A stretch of DNA of 56,172 bases from contig ONFR01000016.1 of the NCBI GenBank assembly GCA_900317125.1, forward strand, positions 1 through 56,172, written 5' to 3'. Positions 7,550-16,001 of the stretch are shown in pieces. Position 1 is the stretch's first letter, and every line of letters starts with the position of its first letter. The DNA is from an uncultured Bacteroidales bacterium. GTDB lineage: Bacteria; Bacteroidota; Bacteroidia; Bacteroidales; P3. The notes below the pieces were generated by a model. That model worked only from the letters and a program-made list of their open reading frames with translations. It ran no database searches and was not told the origin of the DNA. The position numbers and the translations under genes were made by a program.

Positions 7550-8260
7550 TTATAGTTTCTCTCCTATATAAAGGCGACAGATTCCAAGGGTGTAGGCACG
7601 ATGGCTCACATTGTGGAAACCGCAGCGGCGCATGGTCTCCATCCATTCCCGTTTATTGGGGAAACTGAGCACCGAGGCGGGCAGATAGCGGTAGGCGGCT
7701 TTGTCGCCAGACACCATTCCACCGATGGCGGGCAGCATGCGGGTGAAATAAAGATTGTAGCACCAGCGCAGCAGGGGATTGGCGGGGACAGACAGCTCGA
7801 GTATCACCAGTCGTCCACCGGGTTTGAGGACACGGAGGATTTCGCGAAGGGCCTGCTCGCGATGCTCGAAGTTGCGAATGCCGAAGGCGATGGTGGCGCG
7901 GTCGAAACTGTTGTCGGCAAAGCGCATGTCCTCCGCGTTACCCTGCTCTGCAACGATGCGGCCGACCAGCCCTGCCTTTTCCACCTTGCTACGCATCACC
8001 TGCAGCATGGCCTCGGTGAGGTCCACACCCGTCACCACGGTGCCTGGATGTGCGCGGCGGGCGATGGCGATGCTGTAATCGCCGGTGCCGCAAGCAATGT
8101 CGAGTATCTGTTGAGGGGCAGAGGGGTCAACAATCCAGCGCAGAGAACGACGGCGCCACGACTTGTCCACACCCAGCGAAAGCCAGTGGTTGAGACTGTC
8201 GTAGGTGGAGGCAATAGAGTTGAAAAGCCGTTCGGTGTCGCGTGTTCTGGGTCCTTGCAT
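7550..8260 (-). CDS. ubiE: Demethylmenaquinone methyltransferase (MenG/UbiE), 236 aa
   Basis: A SAM-dependent methyltransferase catalysing the final methylation of menaquinone. The N-terminus has the family block FNSIASTYDSLNHWLSLGVDKSWRRR, then the SAM motif DIACGTGDYS near residue 55, and the UbiE signatures NAEDMRFADNSFDRATIAFGIRNF and LRVLKPGGRLVILELS. Length is typical. It precedes menA with a gap of about 93 bp, which contains attgaaa simple repeats. A TATCTTTG promoter box lies about 60 bp upstream. Confidence 0.93.
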   Translation of the reverse strand: MQGPRTRDTERLFNSIASTYDSLNHWLSLGVDKSWRRRSLRWIVDPSAPQQILDIACGTGDYSIAIARRAHPGTVVTGVDLTEAMLQVMRSKVEKAGLVGRIVAEQGNAEDMRFADNSFDRATIAFGIRNFEHREQALREILRVLKPGGRLVILELSVPANPLLRWCYNLYFTRMLPAIGGMVSGDKAAYRYLPASVLSFPNKREWMETMRRCGFHNVSHRAYTLGICRLYIGEKL

Positions 8261-8320
8261 GTCGGATTAGTTCTTGATTCAAATAATGTTGCTGCCTTGA
8301 CGGCACAACCGTTCGGTATG

Positions 8321-8328
8321 CAAAGATA
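8321..8328 (-). promoter_or_regulatory. Promoter -7 box TATCTTTG (minus strand) for ubiE-menA
   Basis: The plus strand reads CAAAGATA. The predicted start is near 8315, leaving a leader of about 55 bases. Confidence 0.65.
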
Positions 8329-8488
8329 AGAAAAAAATAGGACTTTGCGAGAATAGCTTCGCGGAGAGGAAGTGCCGCACAGGGCGGGACGCTGCCGGTT
8401 GCAGATGGAGGTTGACAACGGGATAGCCTATGGCACAAGAAGATGCATTTTTTTGTCACAAAAACTCTGACAAGTTGGATTAAAATCG

Positions 8489-8496
8489 TATCTTTG
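8489..8496 (+). promoter_or_regulatory. Promoter -7 box TATCTTTG for the C69 dipeptidase gene
   Basis: It lies 84 bp upstream of the ATG at 8580 in the divergent spacer. The spacer holds nothing else notable. Confidence 0.65.
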
Positions 8497-8579
8497 CAAT
8501 TCTAAAACCACGGCACCAAGGGTGCCGCATGGGGGTAGATAACTGAGAATAAGTTTAGTAAAATTAAAAGTTTAATACC

Positions 8580-10346
8580 ATGATGAAAAAAACACTTTCA
8601 CTTACCCTTCTGGCCGCAATCCTTGCGATAGGCTATGAAGCCTCGGCCTGCACCAATTTCCTGTTCACCAAGGGGGCTACCAAGGACGGCAGCACCATGA
8701 TTACCTATGCCGCCGACAGCCATGTGCTGTATGGCGAGCTGTACTACCGCAAGGCTGCGGACTATCCCGCCGGCACGATGTTCATGCTGGTGGACTGGGA
8801 CAGCGGCCGCAAGCTGTTCGAGATTCCCCAGGTGGCCCACACCTACAGCGTGGTGGGCAACATGAACGAGCATCAGCTGGCCATCGGCGAGACCACCTAT
8901 GGCGGTCGCGAGGAGTGCTGGAAAGACGAGGTGAAGGGCATCGACTACGGCTCGTTGATTTACGTCACCCTGCAGCGTGCCAAGAATGCCCGCGAGGCCA
9001 TCTACTGGATGACCAAACTGGTGGCCGACTACGGCTATTGCAGCGAGGGCGAGAGTTTCTCCATCTGCGACCCGAACGAGGTGTGGATTCTCGAACTGAT
9101 CGGCAAACGCGGCGCTCCTGTCAAGGCCGACCTCGCCAAGAAACTGAAGTATAAATATACCGACGGAGCCGTGTGGGTGGCCCGCCGCATCCCCGACGGC
9201 TATGTGAGCGGCCATGCCAACCAGGCCCGCATCACCCAGTTCCCCCAAGAGGGCAAGAAGTTCAACAAAGCCAAGGGCAAAGGACTCCACACCACCATCA
9301 GCAGCCTCCACATGGCCTATCTCTATGAGCCGGAAGTGGAATGCGTCTATTCCTCCGACATCATCACCTACGCCCGTGCCTGCGGTTGGTTCAACGGCAA
9401 GGACGAAGAGTTCTCGTTCTGCGACACCTACGCTCCCCTCACCTTCAGCGGCATCCGTGGATGCGACGCCCGTGTGTATGCCATGTTCCACCGTGTGAAC
9501 AAGGAGACTAAGAAATACGAGAAATACGCCATGGGCGACATCAAGGCCGAGCGCATGCCCTTGTGGATTAAGCCGGACCATAAGGTCGACGTACACGAAG
9601 TGATGAACCTGATGCGCGACCACTACGAGGGTACCGCCATGGACATGAGCAAGGACATGGGCGCTGGTCCCTTTGCCTGCCCCTACCGCTGGCGTCCCAT
9701 GGGCTTTGAGGTGAACGGCCAGAAGTATATCCACGAGCGCGCCACCTCCACCCAGCAGACAGGCTTCAGCTTCGTGGCTCAGTGCCGCAGCTGGCTGCCC
9801 AGCAAGATTGGCGGCATCCTGTGGTTTGGTGTCGACGACACCTACAGCACCGTCTACTGCCCCATGTACTGCGGTATCACCAAAATCCCCGAATGCTTCC
9901 GCCAGGGCAATGGCGACATGCTCACCTACAGCCCCACGGCCGCTTTCTGGCTTTTCAACCGAGTGACCAACTTCGTTTACAGCCGCTATAACGACATGAT
10001 TGTGGATGTGCAGAAGGTACAGAACGGATTGGAGTCAAACTTCATCGACGAGGTGAACCGCTTCGACGGCAAGGCCAGCCAGAGTGTCAACAGCGACGAG
10101 GCTTTGACCCATCAGCTTAACGACTTCTCCAACCGCATGGCAGACCGCATGATGAAGGCCTGGAACAATCTGGACCAATACCTGCTGGTGAAATACATCG
10201 ACGGCAACATCAAGAAAGAGAAGGACGGCCGGTTTGAGCGCACCGAGACGGGCAATCCCGCCTTCCCCATGCAGCCCGAGTACCCCGGATGGTTCTACAA
10301 AATGATTGTCAACGACCACGGCGACGTCATCCGCCAAACTTTCTAA
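8580..10346 (+). CDS. Secreted C69-family dipeptidase, 588 aa
   Basis: An N-terminal-nucleophile hydrolase of peptidase family C69. A signal peptide (MMKKTLSLTLLAAILAIGY) ends just before CTNF, so Cys at about residue 24 would become the mature N-terminus and the nucleophile, as expected for the family. Conserved segments include TKGATKDGSTMITYAADSH, the GETTYGG block, and later YSVVGNMNEHQLAIGE. It should act in the periplasm or at the cell surface on dipeptides. Start codons at 8580 and 8583 are both possible. The arginase-fold gene begins 1 bp after the stop, so the two form an operon. Confidence 0.92.
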   Translation: MMKKTLSLTLLAAILAIGYEASACTNFLFTKGATKDGSTMITYAADSHVLYGELYYRKAADYPAGTMFMLVDWDSGRKLFEIPQVAHTYSVVGNMNEHQLAIGETTYGGREECWKDEVKGIDYGSLIYVTLQRAKNAREAIYWMTKLVADYGYCSEGESFSICDPNEVWILELIGKRGAPVKADLAKKLKYKYTDGAVWVARRIPDGYVSGHANQARITQFPQEGKKFNKAKGKGLHTTISSLHMAYLYEPEVECVYSSDIITYARACGWFNGKDEEFSFCDTYAPLTFSGIRGCDARVYAMFHRVNKETKKYEKYAMGDIKAERMPLWIKPDHKVDVHEVMNLMRDHYEGTAMDMSKDMGAGPFACPYRWRPMGFEVNGQKYIHERATSTQQTGFSFVAQCRSWLPSKIGGILWFGVDDTYSTVYCPMYCGITKIPECFRQGNGDMLTYSPTAAFWLFNRVTNFVYSRYNDMIVDVQKVQNGLESNFIDEVNRFDGKASQSVNSDEALTHQLNDFSNRMADRMMKAWNNLDQYLLVKYIDGNIKKEKDGRFERTETGNPAFPMQPEYPGWFYKMIVNDHGDVIRQTF

Positions 10347-10347
10347 T

Positions 10348-11517
10348 ATGTCTATATCACAATATCTATCACCTATACAACCCGACTCGCTGGGGTACTA
10401 CCCCAGCGAGTTCTCCGTTACACTGGGTTCGCGCATCATCCCCTATCATCCGAGCGATGAGATTCCGGAACACAGCCTCGTGCTGCTCGGTGTTGGCGAG
10501 GATCGCGGCGCCGAGTTCAATGCCGGATGCGGCGGGGCTCCCGACGAGATCAGGCGTTATCTCTACCAGCTGGCAATCCCCCACGACGATACACATATCA
10601 CCGACCTGGGCAACATCATTCTGGGGCAGACCGCTGCCGACACCTACTACGCCGTGGCCGAGATTGTTGCCGACCTGCTGGCTGAAGGCCACACCCTCGT
10701 CTTGCTCGGCGGTAGCCAGGACCTGACCTTTGCCGCCTACAAAGGCTACGAAAACCTCCACAGCATCATCAACATCGCCTCCATCGACTCCCGTTTCGAC
10801 CTCGAGAACAACGACGACATCACCTCCCGCACCTGGCTGAGGAACATCATCATGCAGAACCCGAACTACCTGTTCTTCAACTCCAACATAGGCTATCAGA
10901 CTCATTTCGTGGGGCAGGACCATATCCGCCTGATGGACGACCTGAAGTTTGATGCCTACCGTATCGGCGAGGTGCAGCAGGACATGTCGCGTGCGGAAGC
11001 ACTCATCCGCAACTCCGACCTCCTCAGCGTCGACATCGGGGCCATCCGCCAAAGCGACGCCCCCGCCAACGGCTATCCCTCACCCCACGGATTCTACGGC
11101 GAGGAGTTTTGCCAGATGATGCGTTTTGCCGGCATGAGCAACAAGACCAATTGCCTCGGCCTTTTCGAGGTGAACCCCCTCTTCGACAACCACGGACAGA
11201 CAGCCCACATGGTTGCCCAAGGCCTGTGGTACTTTATCGAGGGCTACTACCTGCGCAAACACGACAATCCGCTGATTTACCCCGAAAACTGCAAACACTT
11301 CATCGTGAAGATGGAGGAGCCCGACCTCGACATCCATTTCTACAAGAGCAAACTGAGCGACCGCTGGTGGGTGCATGTCCCCTGCCATGACAGCGAGCTG
11401 CAAGAGATTTATTCCACCCAGCTGATGCTCCCCTGCACCTATGCCGAATACCTGCAGGCCATGAAAGGCGAGGTACCCGCCCTGTGGATGAAATATTACC
11501 AACGGCTGAACAGCTGA
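10348..11517 (+). CDS. Arginase/formimidoylglutamase-fold protein with altered metal ligands, 389 aa
   Basis: The fold is recognisable from LLGVGEDRGAEFNAGC, the LLGGSQDLTFAAY strand and DLLSVDIGAIRQSDAP. The binuclear manganese ligands of true arginases and agmatinases are largely changed, however. GGDH appears as GGSQ (121-124), DAHxD appears as DSRFD (147-151), and SxDxDxxDP appears as SVDIGAIRQSDAP with Gly at 231. A C-terminal extension of about 80 residues follows the core. Related Bacteroidota proteins are annotated as formimidoylglutamase, but no hut genes are nearby. I expect a non-hydrolytic or altered activity. The start is at 10348 rather than an upstream in-frame ATG inside the C69 gene. 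Confidence 0.75.
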   Translation: MSISQYLSPIQPDSLGYYPSEFSVTLGSRIIPYHPSDEIPEHSLVLLGVGEDRGAEFNAGCGGAPDEIRRYLYQLAIPHDDTHITDLGNIILGQTAADTYYAVAEIVADLLAEGHTLVLLGGSQDLTFAAYKGYENLHSIINIASIDSRFDLENNDDITSRTWLRNIIMQNPNYLFFNSNIGYQTHFVGQDHIRLMDDLKFDAYRIGEVQQDMSRAEALIRNSDLLSVDIGAIRQSDAPANGYPSPHGFYGEEFCQMMRFAGMSNKTNCLGLFEVNPLFDNHGQTAHMVAQGLWYFIEGYYLRKHDNPLIYPENCKHFIVKMEEPDLDIHFYKSKLSDRWWVHVPCHDSELQEIYSTQLMLPCTYAEYLQAMKGEVPALWMKYYQRLNS

Positions 11518-11522
11518 CAAAG

Positions 11523-11551
11523 AAAAAGCCCGGCAACTTCCGGGCTTTTTT
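11523..11551 (+). terminator. Rho-independent terminator after the C69-arginase operon
   Basis: AAAAAGCCCGG pairs with CCGGGCTTTTT around a 6-base loop. The symmetric A and T tracts could also terminate the small minus-strand gene ending at 11556. Confidence 0.85.
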
Positions 11552-11555
11552 CTTA

Positions 11556-11720
11556 CTAATTGAGATAAACTTTAATTCTCACATCCCCAAGGCGGATATT
11601 CTGAAAACACCGCGCATACTGGAGGATGTTCTGCACAACTTCGGGTGACGGTTGTACGGTTGTGCCTGCAGTTCCAAGAGATGTACTTGTGCTGTGGTTT
11701 AAATCATAGTCCTGCATCAT
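11556..11720 (-). CDS. Small hypothetical protein, 54 aa (Bacteroidota PSxxxxxNIxxYAR...LN type)
   Basis: Translation from the ATG at 11720 gives a 54-residue frame closed by TAG at 11556, with an upstream in-frame stop seven codons before the first residues shown. The ending QPSPEVVQNILQYARCFQ, then LGDVRIKVYLN, resembles the ends of small proteins I know from many Bacteroidota genomes, which have a PS-x4-NI-x2-A/YA-x helix and finish in LN. No function is known. It lies downstream of and on the same strand as the ECF sigma gene, separated by an octamer array, and ends against a terminator shared with the convergent operon. Confidence is moderate because the evidence is one short frame plus a remembered pattern. 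Confidence 0.5.
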   Translation of the reverse strand: MMQDYDLNHSTSTSLGTAGTTVQPSPEVVQNILQYARCFQNIRLGDVRIKVYLN

Positions 11721-11827
11721 ACGCGCCAGATTAAGTTGAACAATGGGTTTATGTCTATCTTTTTATCAAACATTCAACCCCAATAACTCAGAATGGCAAC
11801 GAATATTGTGCAGGCAAATGTTAATTA

Positions 11828-11912
11828 ACATTTAGAATGTGTTAATGTGCCAACCAGCAAACTCGTGAACACGATTTGACGCATTCACGAGTTAAAGCGT
11901 TTACACATTAAA
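11828..11912 (-). repeat. Degenerate octamer array after the ECF sigma gene
   Basis: On the minus strand, directly after the TGA at 11913, the sequence runs through TTTAATGTG, AACGCTTTAACTCG, GTGAATGCG and further GTTAA words. This is the same family as at 1267 and 2779, and it is oriented with the sigma gene. Confidence 0.6.
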
Positions 11913-12506
11913 TCAAAGCTCGATGAACATGTTATGCTCCTCGGCCAACCGACGGAGGTTGATGATGGCATAACGCATGCGCCCAAGGGCAGTGTTGATG
12001 CTTACACCCGTGCGGGCGGCAATGTCCTTGAAATCGCATTTGCCATAGTGGCGGAGAATCACCACCCTGCGCTGCTCGGGAGGCAGCATCTTCACCAGCT
12101 TGCGGATATTGCTGCTGGTTTGCTGGCGCATGATGCTCTGCTCTACATTGTCGTCGTGCAGCTGCAACGTGTCGACAATATCGTAATCGGGACGGTTGGG
12201 GACAATGGGCATTTTGCTGTTGCGGCGGAAATAGTCCACAATCAGATTGTGGGCAATACGCATAACCCAATGGATAAACTTGTTCTCGTCCTTGTAGGCG
12301 CCGCCGTTGATTGTGGCCACTACCTTGAAGAAAGTGTCCTGGAAGATGTCGTCGGCCACATCCTTGTCTTTGACGACAGAGAAAATGTAACCATACACCT
12401 TGGCCTGGTAGCGGGCAAGGAGAACATCGAAACAGGCGGCATTGCCATCCCTATAACCCTGTATCAGCTCGTTGTCGGGGAGCGTGGTAAGTGATGCGTC
12501 TATCAT
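11913..12506 (-). CDS. ECF-type RNA polymerase sigma factor, 197 aa
   Basis: A group 4 sigma factor that redirects RNA polymerase. Region 2 is clear (YQAKVYGYIFSVVKDKDVADDIFQDTFFKV, then FIHWVMRIAHNLIVDYFRR), and region 4 contains LPPEQRRVVILRHYGKCDFKDIAARTGVSINTALGRMRYAI, with the recognition helix at its end. No anti-sigma gene is adjacent. This class (SigW-like, without a linked anti-sigma factor) is widespread in Bacteroidota, usually with unknown stimulus. A TATTTTTG box lies about 80 bp upstream on the same strand. The start at 12506 gives the normal length. Confidence 0.92.
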   Translation of the reverse strand: MIDASLTTLPDNELIQGYRDGNAACFDVLLARYQAKVYGYIFSVVKDKDVADDIFQDTFFKVVATINGGAYKDENKFIHWVMRIAHNLIVDYFRRNSKMPIVPNRPDYDIVDTLQLHDDNVEQSIMRQQTSSNIRKLVKMLPPEQRRVVILRHYGKCDFKDIAARTGVSINTALGRMRYAIINLRRLAEEHNMFIEL

Positions 12507-12586
12507 TCTTATCGCTGTTTAAATTGTTGAACTGATAAGTATTATCTCGATATTGTCAGTGTTTGTTTATAATTCGTTTCGAGGTG

Positions 12587-12594
12587 CAAAAATA
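12587..12594 (-). promoter_or_regulatory. Promoter -7 box TATTTTTG (minus strand) for the ECF sigma gene
   Basis: The plus strand reads CAAAAATA. It fits the TAnnTTTG consensus and lies 81 bp from the ATG. Confidence 0.55.
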
Positions 12595-12722
12595 CATATT
12601 TTTTTGCAATGAGCAACTTTTTCTACGTATTTTTTTTGAGTTTAGTATGTGCAGTGTAAAAAAAATTGCACCATCAACGACAGAAATCATCATTTATGTC
12701 GGACATCCACCCTCGCTTATGA

Positions 12723-13262
12723 TCACGGCTTCCTTCCACACCACATCCCGGAAAGGTCGCGTCTTGCCTCGTGCGGTACAGGCTTGGGACCCGGCACCCA
12801 CCAACGGTAACTAAAAGCCCATAGCCGCGGGTCGCTGGGCGAAGTGATGAGCAGTTCCTGGTACTCCAACAGATGTTCAGGTGCGGCATCGGCAACATGC
12901 ACCTCGGGCAGCATGCGGATGGTGGTACTATCCGTAATGACCGAGATATTGAGGTTTACAGCCTCTTCGATAAACAGCTCCTGCTTGTAAAGCGTCAAAC
13001 CACTCAGCAACACCTTCAGCGTATAGATGCCCACAGGCAAGGGGGCCACAACAAAGAACCCCTCCTCGTCGCACACCGTGCCAGCCACAAGCCGGTCTTC
13101 GTTGAGGAACTGGATGGTGCAGAAGGGCTCGGGCTTACCAGTGCGGTGGTTCGAAATGGCTCCATAGACGGCAACCGAATCCCCCTCCTCCGGCTGCTGG
13201 GCGCATAGCGGGAGAGACAGCAGTAATGTGATAAGGGCGATAACGATTCTATTTGTTTTCAT
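12723..13262 (-). CDS. Secreted carboxypeptidase-regulatory-like domain protein, 179 aa
   Basis: A signal peptide (MKTNRIVIALITLLLSLPLCAQQ) is followed by a single beta-sandwich of the CarboxypepD_reg-like type: GAISNHRTGKPEPFCTIQFLNEDRLVAGTVCDEEGFFVVAPLPVGIYTLKV in pieces. A short tail with WAFSYRWWVPGPKP comes after. The real start is 13262, because upstream codons of the longer frame overlap the preceding gene without a signal peptide. It overlaps that gene by 14 bp, so the two are coupled. The role is unknown; it probably sits in the periplasm or the outer membrane. Confidence 0.75.
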   Translation of the reverse strand: MKTNRIVIALITLLLSLPLCAQQPEEGDSVAVYGAISNHRTGKPEPFCTIQFLNEDRLVAGTVCDEEGFFVVAPLPVGIYTLKVLLSGLTLYKQELFIEEAVNLNISVITDSTTIRMLPEVHVADAAPEHLLEYQELLITSPSDPRLWAFSYRWWVPGPKPVPHEARRDLSGMWCGRKP

Positions 13263-14547
13263 GAGTATGTATTTTTTGCAGTTTTTCCAGCAACAGACGC
13301 AGGGGGAGCGTGTCGGCAACCACACTGTTGTATCGACCCCAAAACGAAGCCGCATTGTCGCTTGCTCCAAAAGCCCCCTGGAGCGTCTGCGGTCGAACAA
13401 CAATGGTGTCGCCACGGGAGACGGTGTCGGAGAGCGAGAAGTCCGTCAGCGTCCAGTCGACACAGCTTTGCCACCACTGGGGTTCACTCTCCTGGTCGTT
13501 CTTGCGAGGACTCAGATGATACAACTTGTAATTATAATAATGAGTCAACGTGTAATGCCCATCACGGACATCGTAGCTCCACAACGACGAGTCTTTATCA
13601 AAAGTCAGCCGGTTGTATACCCAATTCACCCAATCTCCACTGGGGTGCCATCTTTCAGAGCGTGTGGTTTGGACCGACTTGATTTGGACAATGGCCAAAT
13701 CGCGCTTGCGGATGGTATATTCATACCGGCAGTTCCCACCCAGGATTTTGGATTCGAGATAGTAATATTTCTCGCCATTGTTCTCAAACTCGCTCATCGC
13801 TGCAAATCTGTGGACCTCCATCATACGGCGATTGAACAAAAGGCTGGCCTGCGGTGCATACACCGGGTCGAAGAAACTCTCGTTGTCGTCATATTCCAGC
13901 ATCTCGCTCGCCCCATTTTGCCGACCAGTCTTGTCGACAAGCAACTGCCGGTCATAAACGAGCAGGCGGTGCTTCAAAAGCATCTTGTAGTCCGTGGGCA
14001 TCTCGCGCTCATCGGCGCGAAACCGGTAACTCGACTTGTCTACATACTCAGAGTATCCGGCACGTTTCATTCGTATCACAGCTTCATCGAAGAGATACAA
14101 CTCGTTGTCAACAGCTCGCCAGTCGCGGAAGAAAAAGGTTGAATAGCTACTGTCTCCATGGTAATTCTCCGCTATGCGGCCGACCGCGGCCTCCAGCAAG
14201 TCGCGCGGATATCGGTAATCACTTATTGCCACCTCCTTCAACACCACCGCATGCTCCTCCAGTTTGACACGACCCGACCGCATCAGCTCCATCACCGTCT
14301 TATGCGCTGTGGAATAACCCATGCAGCGGACCACCACAGTGTCCTTCTCGGTTCCAAGGGGCACCCTCAGCTCATATTCACCTGTCTCGTTGCACGACAC
14401 CCCTAGTGAGGTACCGGCAAGCTGCAGCGTGGCATACGGCACCCCCTTCGACCCGCAAGTCACGCGGCCGCTCAAGGCAATGTAATCCTTTTGCGCCCAC
14501 GTCGACAACGCAAGTACAACAAAGAGAGGAAAACAAAATCTTTTCAT
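13249..14547 (-). CDS. Secreted carboxypeptidase-like regulatory domain protein, 432 aa
   Basis: A signal peptide (MKRFCFPLFVVLALSTWAQ) is followed by an N-terminal CarboxypepD_reg-like beta-sandwich (GRVTCGSKGVPYATLQLAGTS, then VPLGTEKDTVVVRCMGY). The rest is a Bacteroidota-specific region of about 320 residues rich in Tyr, Asp and Arg, and ends with PLRLLLEKLQKI. The start at 14547 is chosen from the signal peptide and the promoter box at 14574-14581; a longer frame to 14661 would begin upstream of that promoter. It forms a two-gene unit with the smaller protein at 12723-13262, which carries the same type of N-terminal domain. Specific function is unknown. Confidence 0.75.
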   Translation of the reverse strand: MKRFCFPLFVVLALSTWAQKDYIALSGRVTCGSKGVPYATLQLAGTSLGVSCNETGEYELRVPLGTEKDTVVVRCMGYSTAHKTVMELMRSGRVKLEEHAVVLKEVAISDYRYPRDLLEAAVGRIAENYHGDSSYSTFFFRDWRAVDNELYLFDEAVIRMKRAGYSEYVDKSSYRFRADEREMPTDYKMLLKHRLLVYDRQLLVDKTGRQNGASEMLEYDDNESFFDPVYAPQASLLFNRRMMEVHRFAAMSEFENNGEKYYYLESKILGGNCRYEYTIRKRDLAIVQIKSVQTTRSERWHPSGDWVNWVYNRLTFDKDSSLWSYDVRDGHYTLTHYYNYKLYHLSPRKNDQESEPQWWQSCVDWTLTDFSLSDTVSRGDTIVVRPQTLQGAFGASDNAASFWGRYNSVVADTLPLRLLLEKLQKIHTHENK

Positions 14548-14573
14548 GTCAGGCAAGTCTAAGAAATCGGATG

Positions 14574-14581
14574 CAAAGATA
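14574..14581 (-). promoter_or_regulatory. Promoter -7 box TATCTTTG (minus strand)
   Basis: The plus strand reads CAAAGATA. It lies about 27 bp before the ATG at 14547 and supports that start. Confidence 0.6.
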
Positions 14582-15012
14582 CAAAAAAAAATAGAATTGT
14601 ATATTAAATCCAAGAGGCCCTTAGGATAATTATCACTTAGGCAACTGTAACATCGACACATACACCATATATACTTTGTATATTATTTCTATTTACTTTC
14701 TCTATTATTTATGGATGGGAAACAAAACACAGTATATGGACAAACCAATAGGAATATAAAACGAGGGAAAGGTTGGACGCGACATGTACTTGATGAGTAG
14801 GGTGGAACTTCCTCCATGGGAGTGGTCGGTTTCCCAAATACTGAACTGGACAAAAAGAGCCGCAAAAGTACATTTTAGGAGCAATATTTCGTACCAAACG
14901 GCACCAAAAACAAGGGACGAACCGAAAAATTAAGACCATTTAAGGGGTGTTTTGTCCCTTTACACCCCAAAACAAGGCATTCTGTCACATTTTTCGCCCA
15001 TCGTCACGATTA
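14582..15012. other. AT-rich intergenic stretch without a recognisable gene
   Basis: About 430 bases between divergent genes. It contains A/T-rich simple sequence and short open frames with no family resemblance, start context or promoter. I see no repeat family or RNA element here. Confidence 0.5.
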
Positions 15013-15044
15013 TTTTGCCACATGTTAAAAAGTGCGTACTTTTG
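15013..15044 (+). promoter_or_regulatory. Full Bacteroidota promoter: TTTTG and TACTTTTG spaced 19 bp
   Basis: The -33-like TTTTG lies at 15013-15017 and the -7 box TACTTTTG at 15037-15044. It excludes upstream starts of the following frame and supports the ATG at 15073. Confidence 0.7.
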
Positions 15045-15072
15045 CATCGTAATCAAACATTATTGCACACCT

Positions 15073-15744
15073 ATGAACTACCGTTTACTTTCAAGCATGA
15101 TACAATCCGGTATCGGAGGAACAAAAATGCCCGCCACACGAAGCCATGGAGGCTCCGCCCGCAGCGTGGAGCGTCGGCAATCAGCCTACACCATCGTGCC
15201 AATCGGCCGTAGACCCGGACGGCACCACCTGCGCCTCAACAGCATCCTGAAAGAATTGAACGACGACAGTGTGGCAGTACTGCAGTACGAAGGCAACTAT
15301 TGCCAATACGATTGGGCGGCCATCTCGGCCAACCCCGACGGCGAGCACCTGCCCCGCACAAGCTTCGGCAGCTTCCGCGACACCTACGCCCACGCACTGG
15401 AGCGGCTGCAGGCTGCCGGAACCCGCACAGCCCTGCTCACCCTCCCCACACTGCTGCCACAGCGCTATTTCGACCATATAAGCCGCGGACTGAACCGCAC
15501 CGCCATCCTCCAGTGGCTGGGAGGCGATGTGTGCAACCTGAACCACTGGCAGGAGCAATACAATGAAGAGATTGCAAGTCTGGCGGCACAATACAGCCTG
15601 CCAGTCATCGACATCAACCCCATGTTCCTGAATCGCCACTATCTGGAAGAATGCTACACAAGCGATGGCATGCATCCCAACGCCACCGGTCAGGCTGTAA
15701 TCAACGAGATAGTTGCCAACTGGGTGGCGAACCGCCACAAATAA
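15073..15744 (+). CDS. SGNH/GDSL-hydrolase-like protein lacking the block I serine, 223 aa
   Basis: The C-terminal block V, SDGMHPNATGQAVINEIV, is a textbook SGNH ending with catalytic Asp and His. Block III is present as VLQYEGNYCQYDW, where homologues have GGNDCDFDW, so the Asn is retained. The N-terminal block I (GDS) is not found: the corresponding segment reads YTIVPIGRRPG and has no serine nucleophile. There is no signal peptide, so a cytosolic location is likely. It may be an inactive relative or may have another nucleophile. The start at 15073 agrees with the promoter just upstream. Confidence 0.7.
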   Translation: MNYRLLSSMIQSGIGGTKMPATRSHGGSARSVERRQSAYTIVPIGRRPGRHHLRLNSILKELNDDSVAVLQYEGNYCQYDWAAISANPDGEHLPRTSFGSFRDTYAHALERLQAAGTRTALLTLPTLLPQRYFDHISRGLNRTAILQWLGGDVCNLNHWQEQYNEEIASLAAQYSLPVIDINPMFLNRHYLEECYTSDGMHPNATGQAVINEIVANWVANRHK

Positions 15745-15768
15745 TCAGCTGCCCCGATACGGGTCCAA

Positions 15769-16001
15769 CTTAATTCGTTAATTCGTAAATCGATTCTCAA
15801 TTATCTCCACGTATCTCGCGTATCACAAGTATTTTTTATACGTGTAATTCGTGTGATACGTGGAGACCTTTGAATCCGTTAATTCGTTAATGTGTTAATT
15901 CGTGAGTCCTTTGATGCGCCAAGGACTAACACGATAACACATTAACACGTTAACACATTCAATCGACTAACACGTTAACACATTAACACGTTAACACAAT
16001 C
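15769..16001. repeat. Paired octamer arrays of two convergent genes forming long inverted repeats
   Basis: GTTAATTC-type units read forward after the gene ending at 15744 and in reverse after the gene ending at 16002, so their centre is a large dyad. GAGTCCTT pairs with AAGGACT around about 15920, and the flanking GTTAATGTGTTAA words pair with TTAACACATTAAC. A second dyad at about 15803-15870 has arms TCTCCACGTATC and GATACGTGGAGA. These hairpins could serve as bidirectional terminators. Confidence 0.8.
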
